Origin: Clostridia bacterium
GTDB lineage: Bacteria > Bacillota_A > Clostridia > Oscillospirales > CAG-272
Reading direction: 5' to 3'
Length of the DNA stretch: 28,103 nucleotides
NCBI GenBank assembly: GCA_017462125.1
Contig: JAFTRQ010000167.1
Span: 1-28,103, forward strand
In this document: positions 1 through 7,884 of the stretch, piece by piece
Numbering within the stretch: the first letter of the stretch is position 1
Layout: each line of letters starts with the position of its first letter
Notes under the pieces: model-generated
What the model was told of the DNA's origin: nothing
Database searches by the model: none
The model's input: only the letters and a program-made list of their open reading frames with translations
Position numbers and translations under genes: made by a program

Positions 1-62
1 AAAATAGACAGCCGCACGTGAGCGGCTGCCTGAGATTGTAATGCGGTATCAAACTTTCTGTG

Positions 63-133
63 CCCCTTTTAGGGGTTAAGCCTGTATTTGCCCCTTATAG
101 GGGCTGTGCAAACCACCGGTTGAACCGGTGGTT
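63..133. terminator. Cluster of three short hairpins downstream of the DMT permease gene
   Basis: Three inverted repeats lie in a row. The first is CCCC/GGGG at 63-75. The second is a perfect GCCCC(TTATA)GGGGC palindrome at 90-104. The third is an 11-bp perfect inverted repeat, AACCACCGGTT/AACCGGTGGTT, at 111-121 and 123-133. The last sits directly behind the stop codon of the minus-strand permease and is the likely terminator of that transcript, although the following U-run is short. A further CAGCCGC/GCGGCTG hairpin is present near position 10-28. Beyond these hairpins, bases 1-138 show no gene. Confidence 0.5.
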
Positions 134-138
134 TTGAT

Positions 139-1044
139 TTATAACAGATTTATCATCAGCAAGGCAACGAAAGAAAGGCAGATGCCGACGATGCACTTGA
201 TATTAATCTTTTCCTTGAAAATGATTGCCGCCATAAGCAACGAGAGAATAACCGAGCAGCCTTGGTTCAGAGGATAGATCTGCACTGCATCGAGATAGAG
301 AGCGGCTTGGGTTTTAAAGAACGAGTTGGCAAACAGGCATACCGCCATAATGAGCACGTAATACCAGATGGGCTTGACTACCGCAAAAGGCTTGCGAGGA
401 TGCAGCCCTCTTTTTTTATCGGCTTGATAAAAAACAACGTATGCCACAAGCAGCGTTACGGCGGCGAAAACGTACGTATAAAAATTGAATGCCGCGACCG
501 AGCCGTCGGGTATCAATTTGACGAAAAGCTTTTGCGAAAAGTCGGCAACGCCGTTGGAAAGCCCGCATAGGATGAGCAGGCAGAGTGCTCCTATGCTCAT
601 CTTCCCTTTTACGGAGGTATTATACGTGCACATAATATAGACCGCAACAAGCAGCACCGCAATGCCTACGACCTGCCAAAGACCGATCTCCTCGGCGAAA
701 AACACGCGACAGAGCAGGATCGGCACGATCACTCCGATGAGCAAAAAGACCTCCACCATCATATACGCTCCGCTTCTGACAGAGAGCAACCAGCTGACGA
801 CGAATGCGGCGGATGCCACACCCGAAAGAGCGGCAATCAGCAAAAGGAGGCTGTTGGGTGCCAATAAAGCCGTTTCCTTTTGAAAAACCGTCAGCAAAAA
901 GCCGATTATGATGCAGGCAACCATACGCAGAACGTTGGTGATCATAGAATCGGAATTCGTAACGATGGCATAGCTTGTTTTTTTACCGCAATACCCCTTG
1001 GTAACTCCCGCCGCCAAGGCGATTGCCAAAAATAAATATCCCAT
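139..1044 (-). CDS. EamA/DMT-family permease (10-TM drug/metabolite transporter)
   Basis: This 301-residue, almost entirely hydrophobic protein shows about ten membrane-spanning stretches arranged as two similar halves of five, which is the layout of EamA/DMT permeases. The second half ends with the pattern YPLNQGCSVILSLLMAAIIFKEKIN, abbreviated here to its key residues: a Gln/Gly-rich loop, a long helix and F-KEKI. This is the usual place of the family's conserved F-x-E motif, and the first half has the matching FFAEEIG. The ATG is preceded by CGGAGGA about five bases upstream. The gene lies downstream of the oxidoreductase gene on the same strand, across a 108-bp gap that holds a hairpin. 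It may therefore be the last gene of the sugar-type operon or be partly uncoupled from it. The substrate cannot be told from sequence; a sugar-derived metabolite is an inference from the neighbours. Confidence 0.85.
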   Translation of the reverse strand: MGYLFLAIALAAGVTKGYCGKKTSYAIVTNSDSMITNVLRMVACIIIGFLLTVFQKETALLAPNSLLLLIAALSGVASAAFVVSWLLSVRSGAYMMVEVFLLIGVIVPILLCRVFFAEEIGLWQVVGIAVLLVAVYIMCTYNTSVKGKMSIGALCLLILCGLSNGVADFSQKLFVKLIPDGSVAAFNFYTYVFAAVTLLVAYVVFYQADKKRGLHPRKPFAVVKPIWYYVLIMAVCLFANSFFKTQAALYLDAVQIYPLNQGCSVILSLLMAAIIFKEKINIKCIVGICLSFVALLMINLL

Positions 1045-1073
1045 ATATCCTCCGTGGTCAAATAAAACGCTTG

Positions 1074-1113
1074 CCCATTGATTTTACACCGATCAAGACG
1101 TAAAATCAATGGG
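1074..1113. terminator. 14-bp hairpin between oxidoreductase and permease genes
   Basis: CCCATTGATTTTAC at 1074-1087 pairs perfectly with GTAAAATCAATGGG at 1100-1113 around a 12-nt loop. The minus-strand transcript has no clear U-run after the stem, so this may act as a processing or attenuation element rather than a strong terminator. Confidence 0.4.
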
Positions 1114-1152
1114 ATTTTCAAGCTTTTTATGGATAAAATTGCTTTTTAGAGA

Positions 1153-2205
1153 TCAAACCGTCATCCATGCGCCCTTTTCGGCAGATGCAAGAATGGCGTC
1201 GACCACCTTTTGGCCCTGTGCGCCATCGGCAAGAGTGGGGAAAATGACGTCCTTCTCTCCAAGCACCGCGTTAACAAACGCCTGCTCCTGCATCAGATAG
1301 AATTCTGCGGGCACCTTGACCGTTTCGGTCTTATAATTTCTGGGGTCGCCCTCGCCTTTGCATATCATCAGGATCGAGGGATCGTTGAGATCAAAGGAGA
1401 TCGAGCCCTTGTCGCCGTACACGTCGTAGCGGATGGTGTTCTGATGACCGATCGCGCATCTCGTGATGTGGAAGCAGCCCTCGGCGCCGCATTCAAATCT
1501 TGCGATAAAGCTGCAGCTGTCGTCAGTCGTGACCTTGCCGATGCCCTTGCCGTCAAGAGTAGGTCTTTCCTTCACAACTATTTGCTTGGTGGCGCAAAGC
1601 TCCACGATGTTTCCCGAAAGAAGCTGAGCCAAGTCGATCAGATGCACCGCAAGATCGCCCACAACGCCCGAGCCCGCCTTTTCCTTTTCAAAGCGCCACT
1701 CGAGAGGTCTGCCCTCCCAATACGCGCTGTTTTTCAGATAGGCTACGTTAAGTCCCACAATGGTTCCTATAACACCCTCTTCAACAAGATGCTTCGCATA
1801 TCTTGCCGCCGCCATAAATCTGTAAGTAAAGCAGGTCATACCAAAAGCCTTGCTGTTCTTCTCTGCTTCAACGATAGATAATGCCTCATCATAGCTCATA
1901 GCGATAGGCTTTTCCAGATTCAAGGGCTTATTCGCCGCAAGAACAGCCTTGGCTATCTCGGCATGGTTGAAGTTGGGGGTACATACCTCGACTGCGTCAA
2001 CGTCGGGATCGGCGATAAGGTCTCTGTAATCGACGTAGCACTTTTCGGGAGCAACTCCCGCCTTCTCCGCGCTGCTCTTAAGCGCCTTTTCATTGATGTC
2101 GCAAAGAGCAACAATTTCTGCGTTCTCGCACTTCAAAAGCTCTGCTATATGTCTCCAATTGGCAATGCCGCCGGTACCGATTATTCCAACTCTTACTGTA
2201 TTCAT
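1153..2205 (-). CDS. Gfo/Idh/MocA family oxidoreductase
   Basis: This 350-residue protein is a cytoplasmic NAD(P)-dependent sugar or polyol dehydrogenase of the Gfo/Idh/MocA superfamily. The Rossmann dinucleotide loop is G-I-I-G-T-G-G-I-A at residues 7-15. The family's EKP motif, whose lysine takes part in catalysis, is at 98-100. The substrate-site motif G-D-L-A-V-H-L-I-D is at 183-191. Length and order are normal for the family. The start is supported by AAGGAA seven bases upstream. It follows the ThuA-like gene by 27 bp, and this pairing is common in sugar catabolic clusters. Family members oxidise many different sugars and inositols, so the actual substrate is unknown. No defects are seen. 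Confidence 0.93.
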   Translation of the reverse strand: MNTVRVGIIGTGGIANWRHIAELLKCENAEIVALCDINEKALKSSAEKAGVAPEKCYVDYRDLIADPDVDAVEVCTPNFNHAEIAKAVLAANKPLNLEKPIAMSYDEALSIVEAEKNSKAFGMTCFTYRFMAAARYAKHLVEEGVIGTIVGLNVAYLKNSAYWEGRPLEWRFEKEKAGSGVVGDLAVHLIDLAQLLSGNIVELCATKQIVVKERPTLDGKGIGKVTTDDSCSFIARFECGAEGCFHITRCAIGHQNTIRYDVYGDKGSISFDLNDPSILMICKGEGDPRNYKTETVKVPAEFYLMQEQAFVNAVLGEKDVIFPTLADGAQGQKVVDAILASAEKGAWMTV

Positions 2206-2232
2206 TTTGCAATTCCTTTCTGTGACGTTAAT

Positions 2233-2991
2233 TCAAGGATGATATTCGTCGGAGTGATCTACGATCTTCAGATCCTCATAGGGTTTTTTTACGTTTCCAA
2301 GCGTGGGCTTGGGACCGTGAGAGGGCTTCGCCCAATCCACAGCGTTTGCCATAACCTGTCTGATGTCATCGCGATAATAGGTGGGATAAGCCTCATGTCC
2401 GGGACGGAAATAGAAGATCTTTCCAAGTCCTCTCTTCCAGCAGCAGCCCGATCTGAAGACCTCACCGCCTGCAAACCAGCTGATGAAAACAAGCTCGTCG
2501 GGAGTGGGGATCTCGAAACGCTCGCCGTAGGTCTCCTCCTCGGCAAGCTCGATGAATTCGGGCAGATCGCGCGCAATGGGATGGGCAGGCTCGATGACCC
2601 AAATGCGCTCCTTCTCGTCGTTTTCTCTCCACTTGGAGCGACAGCAGGTGCCCATCAGCTTCACAAAGGGCTTGCAGAGGTGGGAGGAATGAAGCACGAT
2701 AAAGCCCATTCCGTCAAGCACTCTCTGTTTCACTCTCTCTGCGATCTCGTCGGGAATGTCTCCGTGCTTTACGTGAGACCACCAGATCAGCACGTCGGTA
2801 TTATTCAGCGTTTCCTCGTCAAGGCCGCACTCGGGCATATCCAAGGTCGCCGTTTTTACCTCAAAGCAGTCGTATTTTTGGAGTCCCTCGGCAATGGCTC
2901 CGTGGATGCCGCAGGGATATATTTTTCGTATGACCTCACTCACTCTTTCGTGAACGTTTTCGTTCCAAACCAACACTCTTGTCTTTGCCAT
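2233..2991 (-). CDS. ThuA-like protein (trehalose-utilisation domain)
   Basis: This 252-residue cytoplasmic protein has the ThuA domain, a class I glutamine-amidotransferase-like alpha/beta fold. Recognisable elements are the N-terminal beta strand RVLVWNE, the segment DVLIWWSHVKHGDIPDE, the strand GFIVLHSSHLCKPF, the Pro-rich EPAHPIARDLPEF segment, and the C-terminal GKIFYFRPGHEAYPTYY block with DIRQVMANAVDWA. ThuA proteins are regularly encoded next to Gfo/Idh oxidoreductases and AraC regulators. The family is tied genetically to trehalose/sucrose-type disaccharide use, but its biochemical reaction is not settled. The ATG follows the AraC stop by six bases and uses a GAGAGGTAG ribosome binding site inside the end of the AraC gene, so the two are translationally close. 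Confidence 0.85.
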   Translation of the reverse strand: MAKTRVLVWNENVHERVSEVIRKIYPCGIHGAIAEGLQKYDCFEVKTATLDMPECGLDEETLNNTDVLIWWSHVKHGDIPDEIAERVKQRVLDGMGFIVLHSSHLCKPFVKLMGTCCRSKWRENDEKERIWVIEPAHPIARDLPEFIELAEEETYGERFEIPTPDELVFISWFAGGEVFRSGCCWKRGLGKIFYFRPGHEAYPTYYRDDIRQVMANAVDWAKPSHGPKPTLGNVKKPYEDLKIVDHSDEYHP

Positions 2992-2997
2992 AATAAT

Positions 2998-3828
2998 CTA
3001 CCTCTCGTTTTCAATATTCTTTTTATATTCGGACGGGCTCATTCCCGTAGCTTTTTTGAACATTCTGCAAAAATAGGATGGGTCGTCGTAACCGACTGCA
3101 TCCGCCACCGCCTCCACCGAATTGTCGGTGTGCTCCATAAGCAGCCGCGCCCGCTCTATGCGCCTGCTCGTTCTGTATTCCGAGGGTGAAACACCCGAAT
3201 ATTCGCGGAAAAGCCGCCTGAAGTACGCAGGAGTCACAAAGCACATTTTCGCGATTTCATCGATAGACATCTCTTGCTTTTCGTCCTTTTGCAGATACTC
3301 AATACCCTTCTCAATGGTCTTGAAGCCCTTGCGGCTTATGCGGTTTCTGTCTTCTCCTGCGGAAAGGAGCGACAAAAGACCGAAAAGGTCGCGATGCAAT
3401 TTCAAATAGGGCTTTGAAGGCCTGCCGTATTCGGAAGCTATTTTTTTGATCAGCTCTGTGACGACAATATCCTCTCCCGCCGATTCGATGGGAGTAATGC
3501 TGTCAAACAATACCGTGGGCTCGCCGCAATCAAGACAAAATTCGATCAGCACCGCCGTCGAGATGTCAGCGGATTTATCAAGAAAAGTGATCTCATATAC
3601 CGCACCCTCGGGAATGTACACCAGAGTACCGCGGGAAGCTTCGATCTTATTGCCTCCTTCGGTCACGAACCTGCCGCTGCTTCCGCAAAACCATAAAAAC
3701 GCGCTCTGCTTTCTGGGACTTTTCATACTAAAGCTCTGCCCCTTATCCCAATGCTGTTCTATGGCAAAGATCGAGGATATATTGAATTCTTTCGTTTCGG
3801 ACAGTTCAAGAAGTCCAACGGTTTTCAT
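2998..3828 (-). CDS. AraC-family transcriptional regulator
   Basis: This 276-residue DNA-binding protein has a cupin-like N-terminal sensor (about 25-150, including the turn RGTLVYIPEGAVYE). It ends with a double helix-turn-helix AraC domain in the last 100 residues: the first HTH around MSIDEIAKMCFVTPAYFRRLF, and the second with the classic SVEAVADAVGYDDPSYFCRMFKK, GMSPSEYK. It is the first gene after the promoter at 3858-3886 and is followed immediately by the ThuA-like and Gfo/Idh genes. It probably controls its own operon in response to a sugar, which is the usual arrangement; the ligand is unknown. The start ATG at 3828 has GGAGCGAG upstream. Confidence 0.92.
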   Translation of the reverse strand: MKTVGLLELSETKEFNISSIFAIEQHWDKGQSFSMKSPRKQSAFLWFCGSSGRFVTEGGNKIEASRGTLVYIPEGAVYEITFLDKSADISTAVLIEFCLDCGEPTVLFDSITPIESAGEDIVVTELIKKIASEYGRPSKPYLKLHRDLFGLLSLLSAGEDRNRISRKGFKTIEKGIEYLQKDEKQEMSIDEIAKMCFVTPAYFRRLFREYSGVSPSEYRTSRRIERARLLMEHTDNSVEAVADAVGYDDPSYFCRMFKKATGMSPSEYKKNIENER

Positions 3829-3857
3829 ATGCTCTCGCTCCTTATCTTGTTGTTTTC

Positions 3858-3886
3858 ATTATACCACCCGCCACCCCGCTTGTAAA
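3858..3886 (-). promoter_or_regulatory. Sigma-A promoter of the AraC-ThuA-Gfo/Idh operon
   Basis: On the minus strand the -35 is TTTACA (3881-3886), followed by a 17-bp spacer and a perfect TATAAT -10 (3858-3863). The start of transcription would fall about 20-25 bases before the AraC start codon. Confidence 0.75.
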
Positions 3887-3980
3887 GCACCAAACCGCAA
3901 AAAAATCTGCACTTTTCGATACAAGCGCAGATCATAACGTTCCTTTTTACGGATTCAAAATAAACTCCACCTATTCACCC

Positions 3981-4070
3981 CTCTCTTTTTTAAAGGTTTT
4001 TGGAAAGTGGAGGGGGAGCGCAAGGGGGAGGAGAAACCCTTTTTCCAAAAAGGTTTTCTCCTCCCCCTCG
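3981..4070. terminator. gdhA terminator within a dispersed purine/pyrimidine palindrome (copy A)
   Basis: GGGGGAGGAGAAA at 4024-4036 pairs with TTTCTCCTCCCCC at 4055-4067, and an inner CCTTTTT/AAAAAGG extends the stem. It is preceded by a tract with AAAGG-TTTTTGGAAAG and GGGAGCGC. The same arrangement recurs downstream of asnS (9981-10072), so this is probably one member of a genome-wide intergenic repeat used as a gene-end terminator. Confidence 0.65.
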
Positions 4071-4082
4071 TATATTAAGAAA

Positions 4083-5429
4083 TTAAACAATACCCTGAGC
4101 CATCATAGCCTCGGCGACCTTCTTGAAGCCGGCGATATTAGCGCCCTTGCAGAGGTCGTAGCCGTAACCGTACTCTTCGGCTGCAGCTGCAGCGTTGTCG
4201 TGGATGTTAGACATAATAGTCTTGAGCTTTGCGTCAACCTCTTCTGCGGACCAAGCAAGTCTCTGGCTGTTCTGAGACATCTCAAGCGCGGAAACCGCAA
4301 CGCCACCTGCGTTAACGGCCTTGGAAGGAGCAACGGTAATGCCCGCATCCTGGATGTACTTCAGCGCGTCGTTAGCGGTAGGCATATTGGATACCTCGAT
4401 GTAATACTTCACACCGTTGGCAACGATCTTTTCTGCCTCTGCCATACCAACCTCGTTCTGAGTTGCGCAAGGCATCAGAATGTCGGCCTTCAGACCCCAA
4501 GGCTTTTCCTTTGCGAAGAAAGGAACGCCAAACTTCTCTGCGTAATCCTGAACGCGGTTTCTGCCCGAAGCGCGCATTTCAAGCATATAGTTGATCTTTT
4601 CCTCGGTGGAAACACCGTTCTCGTCGTAAATATAGCCGTCGGGACCCGAGATAGCAATTACCTTTGCGCCAAGCTCGGTAGCCTTCTTAACAGCGCCCCA
4701 AGCAACGTTACCGAAGCCGGAGATAACAACAGTCTTGCCCTCGATTGTGTCGCCATAGTGTGCAAGCACCTTCTGCGCGAAGTAAACAGCACCAAAGCCT
4801 GTAGCCTCGGGACGGATGAGAGAGCCGCCGTAGGAAAGACCCTTACCGGTAAGAACGCCGTTTTCGTACGCGCCGCGAAGTCTCTTGTACTGACCGAAGA
4901 GATAACCGATCTCGCGAGCTCCTACACCGATGTCGCCTGCGGGAACGTCAACGTTGGGACCGATGTGTCTGTAAAGCTCGCTCATAAAGCTCTGGCAGAA
5001 GCGCATGATCTCGCCGTCAGACTTGCCGGAGGGATCGAAATCGGAGCCGCCCTTACCGCCGCCGATGGGAAGGCTTGTAAGGCTGTTCTTAAGGATCTGC
5101 TCAAGACCCAAGAATTTCAGAATGGAAAGGTTTACGGAAGGATGGAAACGGAAGCCGCCCTTGTAAGGACCGATTGCGCTGTTGAACTGTACGCGATAAC
5201 CCTTGTTAACACGAACCTTGCCGCTGTCGTCAACCCAAGGAACACGGAACATAATGGTTCTTTCGGGCTCGACAAATCTTTCAAGAAGACCTGCAGCCTC
5301 GTATTCGGGGTGCTTTTCGAAAACTACTTCAAGAGATTCCAGAATCTCTGTTGCGGCCTGATGAAATTCAGGCTCACCGGGGTTTTTGGCGATCAGATCC
5401 GCCAGGACGTTTTGAACATACTGAGACAT
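4083..5429 (-). CDS. gdhA: NADP-type glutamate dehydrogenase
   Basis: This cytoplasmic enzyme converts 2-oxoglutarate, ammonium and NAD(P)H to glutamate, and links nitrogen assimilation to carbon metabolism. At 448 residues it has the length of hexameric bacterial NADP-type enzymes. The substrate-binding and catalytic residues are visible: K90 in GPYKGG, K126 in the GGGKGG loop, and D166 in AGDIGVG. The cofactor domain begins around RPEATGFG and contains the Rossmann turn GFGNVAWG. NADP preference is inferred from overall similarity and not from a tested residue. It is transcribed alone from its own promoter (5534-5562) and ends at the long hairpin at 4024-4067. The ribosome binding site is AAAGGAA nine bases before the ATG. 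Confidence 0.96.
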   Translation of the reverse strand: MSQYVQNVLADLIAKNPGEPEFHQAATEILESLEVVFEKHPEYEAAGLLERFVEPERTIMFRVPWVDDSGKVRVNKGYRVQFNSAIGPYKGGFRFHPSVNLSILKFLGLEQILKNSLTSLPIGGGKGGSDFDPSGKSDGEIMRFCQSFMSELYRHIGPNVDVPAGDIGVGAREIGYLFGQYKRLRGAYENGVLTGKGLSYGGSLIRPEATGFGAVYFAQKVLAHYGDTIEGKTVVISGFGNVAWGAVKKATELGAKVIAISGPDGYIYDENGVSTEEKINYMLEMRASGRNRVQDYAEKFGVPFFAKEKPWGLKADILMPCATQNEVGMAEAEKIVANGVKYYIEVSNMPTANDALKYIQDAGITVAPSKAVNAGGVAVSALEMSQNSQRLAWSAEEVDAKLKTIMSNIHDNAAAAAEEYGYGYDLCKGANIAGFKKVAEAMMAQGIV

Positions 5430-5533
5430 AAGTATAGGTTCCTTTCATTAAATTGGGCTGACTTGTGGAATTTTGCAACTTTTTTATTTGAAATTTCATC
5501 GTTTCGCAAATCAACTCTTGATTTATGTTAGAC

Positions 5534-5562
5534 ATTATACCACACTAAAGCGCTTTTTGCAA
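5534..5562 (-). promoter_or_regulatory. gdhA promoter with palindrome in the spacer
   Basis: The minus-strand -35 TTGCAA (5557-5562) and -10 TATAAT (5534-5539) are 17 bp apart. The spacer holds the palindrome AAAGCGCTTT (5547-5556), a possible repressor site. The leader is about 100 nt. Confidence 0.7.
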
Positions 5563-5650
5563 GAGGTTTCGCAAAAAATTGCAAATTTTTTTGAAAAACC
5601 GTCGAATTGCATCGGATCTTGAAAAAATAACGGTGCGCAATACGCGCTTA

Positions 5651-5679
5651 TTGACACCTTTGGCTTTTTATGCTATAAT
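5651..5679 (+). promoter_or_regulatory. Sigma-A promoter of the 467-residue lipoprotein gene
   Basis: TTGACA at 5651-5656, a 17-bp spacer, and TATAAT at 5674-5679, followed by a leader of about 30 nt with AAAGGA before the ATG at 5715. Both hexamers match consensus exactly. Confidence 0.85.
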
Positions 5680-5714
5680 GGTTAAAGAAAACTGCTACGA
5701 AAGGATATGATGCC

Positions 5715-7118
5715 ATGAGCAAAAATAGAATCAGAGTTTTAAGCCTGCTGTTTGTCCCGCTGTTCCTTTTGTGCGGATGCAGCCCCACCGCCTTTCTCTC
5801 GGACGAAAGCCGAGCAAACTTCCTCTTTGCGCGCGCAGAGGAGCATATGGATCCCGACAGATACCATTACAGCTATGAGGTCACGCTGGATATTCGCGAA
5901 TCGGGATATGAATACTCACAGAAGGTCGCTTTTGAGGAAATGTACGACGGCAGCGATGCCAATGCGGAAAAATTTTTGTACCGTGAGAGCTTGAACGAGA
6001 TCACAGGTCTGCCTCAGGAATATGCTTATCTCGGCAATGAGATGTATATTTCATCGGATAGCCAGAAAATATCCGCCCCTGTGGAGAATCTGGACGAGCT
6101 GTTCGCCTATCTCCCCTATTACGGCGTGTACTACGATACGGGTGTTTTCGCAACGCTGATCTGTCCCGAGCCCGAGGACGACGTCTACGTGGTGACGCAG
6201 ATCTTTGACCAACAGAAGGTTTTTGAACAAGCGTACGAGTATCTGTGGTGGGCGATCCCCGGCTATCTTTACGACTATATGGAGGTTGAGAGCCTGAAGG
6301 ACGTCTATACCTTTAACGGCGACGGCCGACTCGAAAAATACGAGGTGTTCGTGGAGGTGGGATCCACCGACGTGCATTCGGACGATTGGGTCTCCATAAA
6401 ATACGTACAAAACTTCCTTTATGACGAATTCACCGTTGAATTGCCCGAGGATGTGGAGAGCTATACGCATATCGAGAATTACGCCGCGCTGGACGATATG
6501 ATCTATGCGGTCAACGGTCTGATCGCAGAGCGTGGCGGACAGCTTGACGTAGTCTTTGATTATCGCTTGAGCGGCGCGATGGAAACCGAGTATCTCGACA
6601 GCTCGTCGGTGACCTACCGTGTAGATCAGAACGGCATATTGACCTACAGTATGACAAGTGTATTCTCCTACGGCGAAGCCGAGGATTCAGAGGATACCGT
6701 GGTCTACGAATATGACGGAACAACGGTGACCTCGGAATCTCAGGGCAGTCGCACAGAAACTCCCGTGTCCCAAAGCGAGGCATATGCTATGCTGAACCAG
6801 CAAAAGGATTTTTTGTGGCTGGACCGCTCTATGGTTGCGGACGTTCTGTCGGTTCGGAAGACGGCGACGGGAACGGAAATGCACATTCTTCCCACACAGC
6901 TGTTTACGGAGGAGCTGATGCTCGGAGAGCTTTCCTATCTTGAGCTCTATGCTGACGACAACGCGATTCGCGTAGATTCCGTGGAGCTGACCCTGAATAT
7001 CAACGCCGACGGCGTGCTTGACAGCGTTTGCTTTACCGCAAGCGTCGGCTTTGACATAGACGGTGAGGAGGTTATCCTGGATTACGTGCACCGCATGAAC
7101 GTACGCAAGCATAACTGA
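5715..7118 (+). CDS. Large lipoprotein of unknown function
   Basis: This is a 467-residue exported protein. The first 21 residues are a lipoprotein signal peptide with lipobox L-C-G-C, so C22 would be lipidated and the protein anchored on the outer face of the membrane. The rest is acidic and rich in Tyr, Val, Asp and Glu, with alternating short beta-like stretches such as EYDGTTVTSESQGSRTE and LDSVCFTASVGFDIDGEEV. No catalytic motif is recognised. The pattern recalls the LolA/LppX-like lipoprotein carriers that present a beta-sheet cup, but that is a guess. The gene is monocistronic, between a perfect promoter and a shared bidirectional terminator. AAAGGA lies ten bases before the chosen ATG; an ATG at 5708 is out of frame. 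Confidence 0.75.
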   Translation: MSKNRIRVLSLLFVPLFLLCGCSPTAFLSDESRANFLFARAEEHMDPDRYHYSYEVTLDIRESGYEYSQKVAFEEMYDGSDANAEKFLYRESLNEITGLPQEYAYLGNEMYISSDSQKISAPVENLDELFAYLPYYGVYYDTGVFATLICPEPEDDVYVVTQIFDQQKVFEQAYEYLWWAIPGYLYDYMEVESLKDVYTFNGDGRLEKYEVFVEVGSTDVHSDDWVSIKYVQNFLYDEFTVELPEDVESYTHIENYAALDDMIYAVNGLIAERGGQLDVVFDYRLSGAMETEYLDSSSVTYRVDQNGILTYSMTSVFSYGEAEDSEDTVVYEYDGTTVTSESQGSRTETPVSQSEAYAMLNQQKDFLWLDRSMVADVLSVRKTATGTEMHILPTQLFTEELMLGELSYLELYADDNAIRVDSVELTLNINADGVLDSVCFTASVGFDIDGEEVILDYVHRMNVRKHN

Positions 7119-7131
7119 TTTGGATTGTATA

Positions 7132-7178
7132 AAAAGCGGCCTGCGCAAGGGGTAGATCCCACGGCGCAGGCTGCTTTT
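7132..7178. terminator. Bidirectional terminator between convergent genes
   Basis: AAAAGCGGCCTGCGC (7132-7146) pairs with GCGCAGGCTGCTTTT (7164-7178), with one G-T wobble. The A and T flanks supply a U-run in both directions, so it can end both the lipoprotein and the DUF1934 transcripts. Confidence 0.85.
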
Positions 7179-7182
7179 GCGT

Positions 7183-7761
7183 TTATTTACTTAAAAAGTC
7201 CTTCAGAATATCCGCAGGCGCTTCCTTGACGGTGGCGGTGATCAGAAAATGCTGAGGGGGCGTGTCGTTGATGTTCAGAACGTAATCCAGCTTTAGCTTG
7301 CCATCGGTCAGAAGGCGGTTGTCTACCTTGTTTGCTGATACGTAAACCTTGAAGGGCATATAGGGTGTGTCATACGCGCAAATGTGCATTCTTCCCTCTT
7401 CAAATGAAAGAACCGTATTGATCGCGCCCTTTTTCGACATAACGAGAAGGTTGGGGCTTTCGGGGCGGAATATGATCTTTGAGAGCGTGGCGATCTGGGG
7501 GTCGTCCTCGTTTTCCTTGTACACGATCTCGATGCTGCCCTCGGCATTGGTTGTGATCACAGCCTCGGTGCACAGCTCGATCTCGTTGGCTTCGTCGGAT
7601 TCCAGCGCGCGGTCAAGCTCCTCGGGGAGGATCTCTCCGTCTGTCGCGATGCGGGAGAGCAGCTTCTCGATCTCCTCGCCGAGATCGTCTTCCTCATCAA
7701 CGATCAGAGTCTTTATTTCAAGAATGATGTCCTTATCTTTTTCATGTGGGGTATACAGCAT
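7183..7761 (-). CDS. DUF1934 (YwiB-like) protein with acidic N-terminal extension
   Basis: The last 130 of the 192 residues match the DUF1934 pattern: a strand carrying SIEIVYKENEDDP, a run SKIIFRPESPNLLVMSKKGAINTVLSF, the F-E-x-G-R-M-H-I-C-A-Y-D-T-P-Y turn, and the closing LKLDYVLNINDTPPQHFLITATVKE. The family adopts a small calycin-like beta barrel whose biochemical role is unknown. The first 60 residues are an extra, strongly acidic segment (EEDDLGEEIEKLL, DGEILPEELDRAL) not typical of the roughly 140-residue family members. No signal peptide or membrane segment is present, so it is cytoplasmic. CGGAGGAA six bases before the ATG and a consensus promoter (7806-7834) support the start. Confidence 0.8.
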   Translation of the reverse strand: MLYTPHEKDKDIILEIKTLIVDEEDDLGEEIEKLLSRIATDGEILPEELDRALESDEANEIELCTEAVITTNAEGSIEIVYKENEDDPQIATLSKIIFRPESPNLLVMSKKGAINTVLSFEEGRMHICAYDTPYMPFKVYVSANKVDNRLLTDGKLKLDYVLNINDTPPQHFLITATVKEAPADILKDFLSK

Positions 7762-7805
7762 TGAAATTCCTCCGTTCGGGAACGTAAACTTTAAAGAATA
7801 TTACT

Positions 7806-7834
7806 ATTATAGAATATCTTTTCCGTTTTGTCAA
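7806..7834 (-). promoter_or_regulatory. Sigma-A promoter of the DUF1934 gene
   Basis: The minus-strand -35 is TTGACA (7829-7834), with a 17-bp spacer and TATAAT (7806-7811). It starts right after the terminator of the upstream lipoprotein gene. Confidence 0.85.
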
Positions 7835-7842
7835 GAGTAAAA

Positions 7843-7874
7843 TGACGGCTCACCGCTTTTTCGGTAAGCCGTCA
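7843..7874 (-). terminator. Terminator of the 645-residue lipoprotein gene
   Basis: TGACGGCTTACCG pairs with CGGTGAGCCGTCA (7862-7874 with 7843-7855), with one wobble, and ATTTTA follows on the minus strand. Confidence 0.8.
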
Positions 7875-7884
7875 GGAGATTCAA

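Noticed and set aside
1963..3189. Long open frame of 408 codons on the plus strand
   Set aside because: It runs antisense through the oxidoreductase, ThuA-like and AraC genes, which have clear family motifs, and has no ribosome binding site or recognisable protein pattern.
4200..5531. 443-codon plus-strand frame opposite gdhA
   Set aside because: It is antisense to a well-conserved enzyme gene; the frame is open because of gdhA codon bias.
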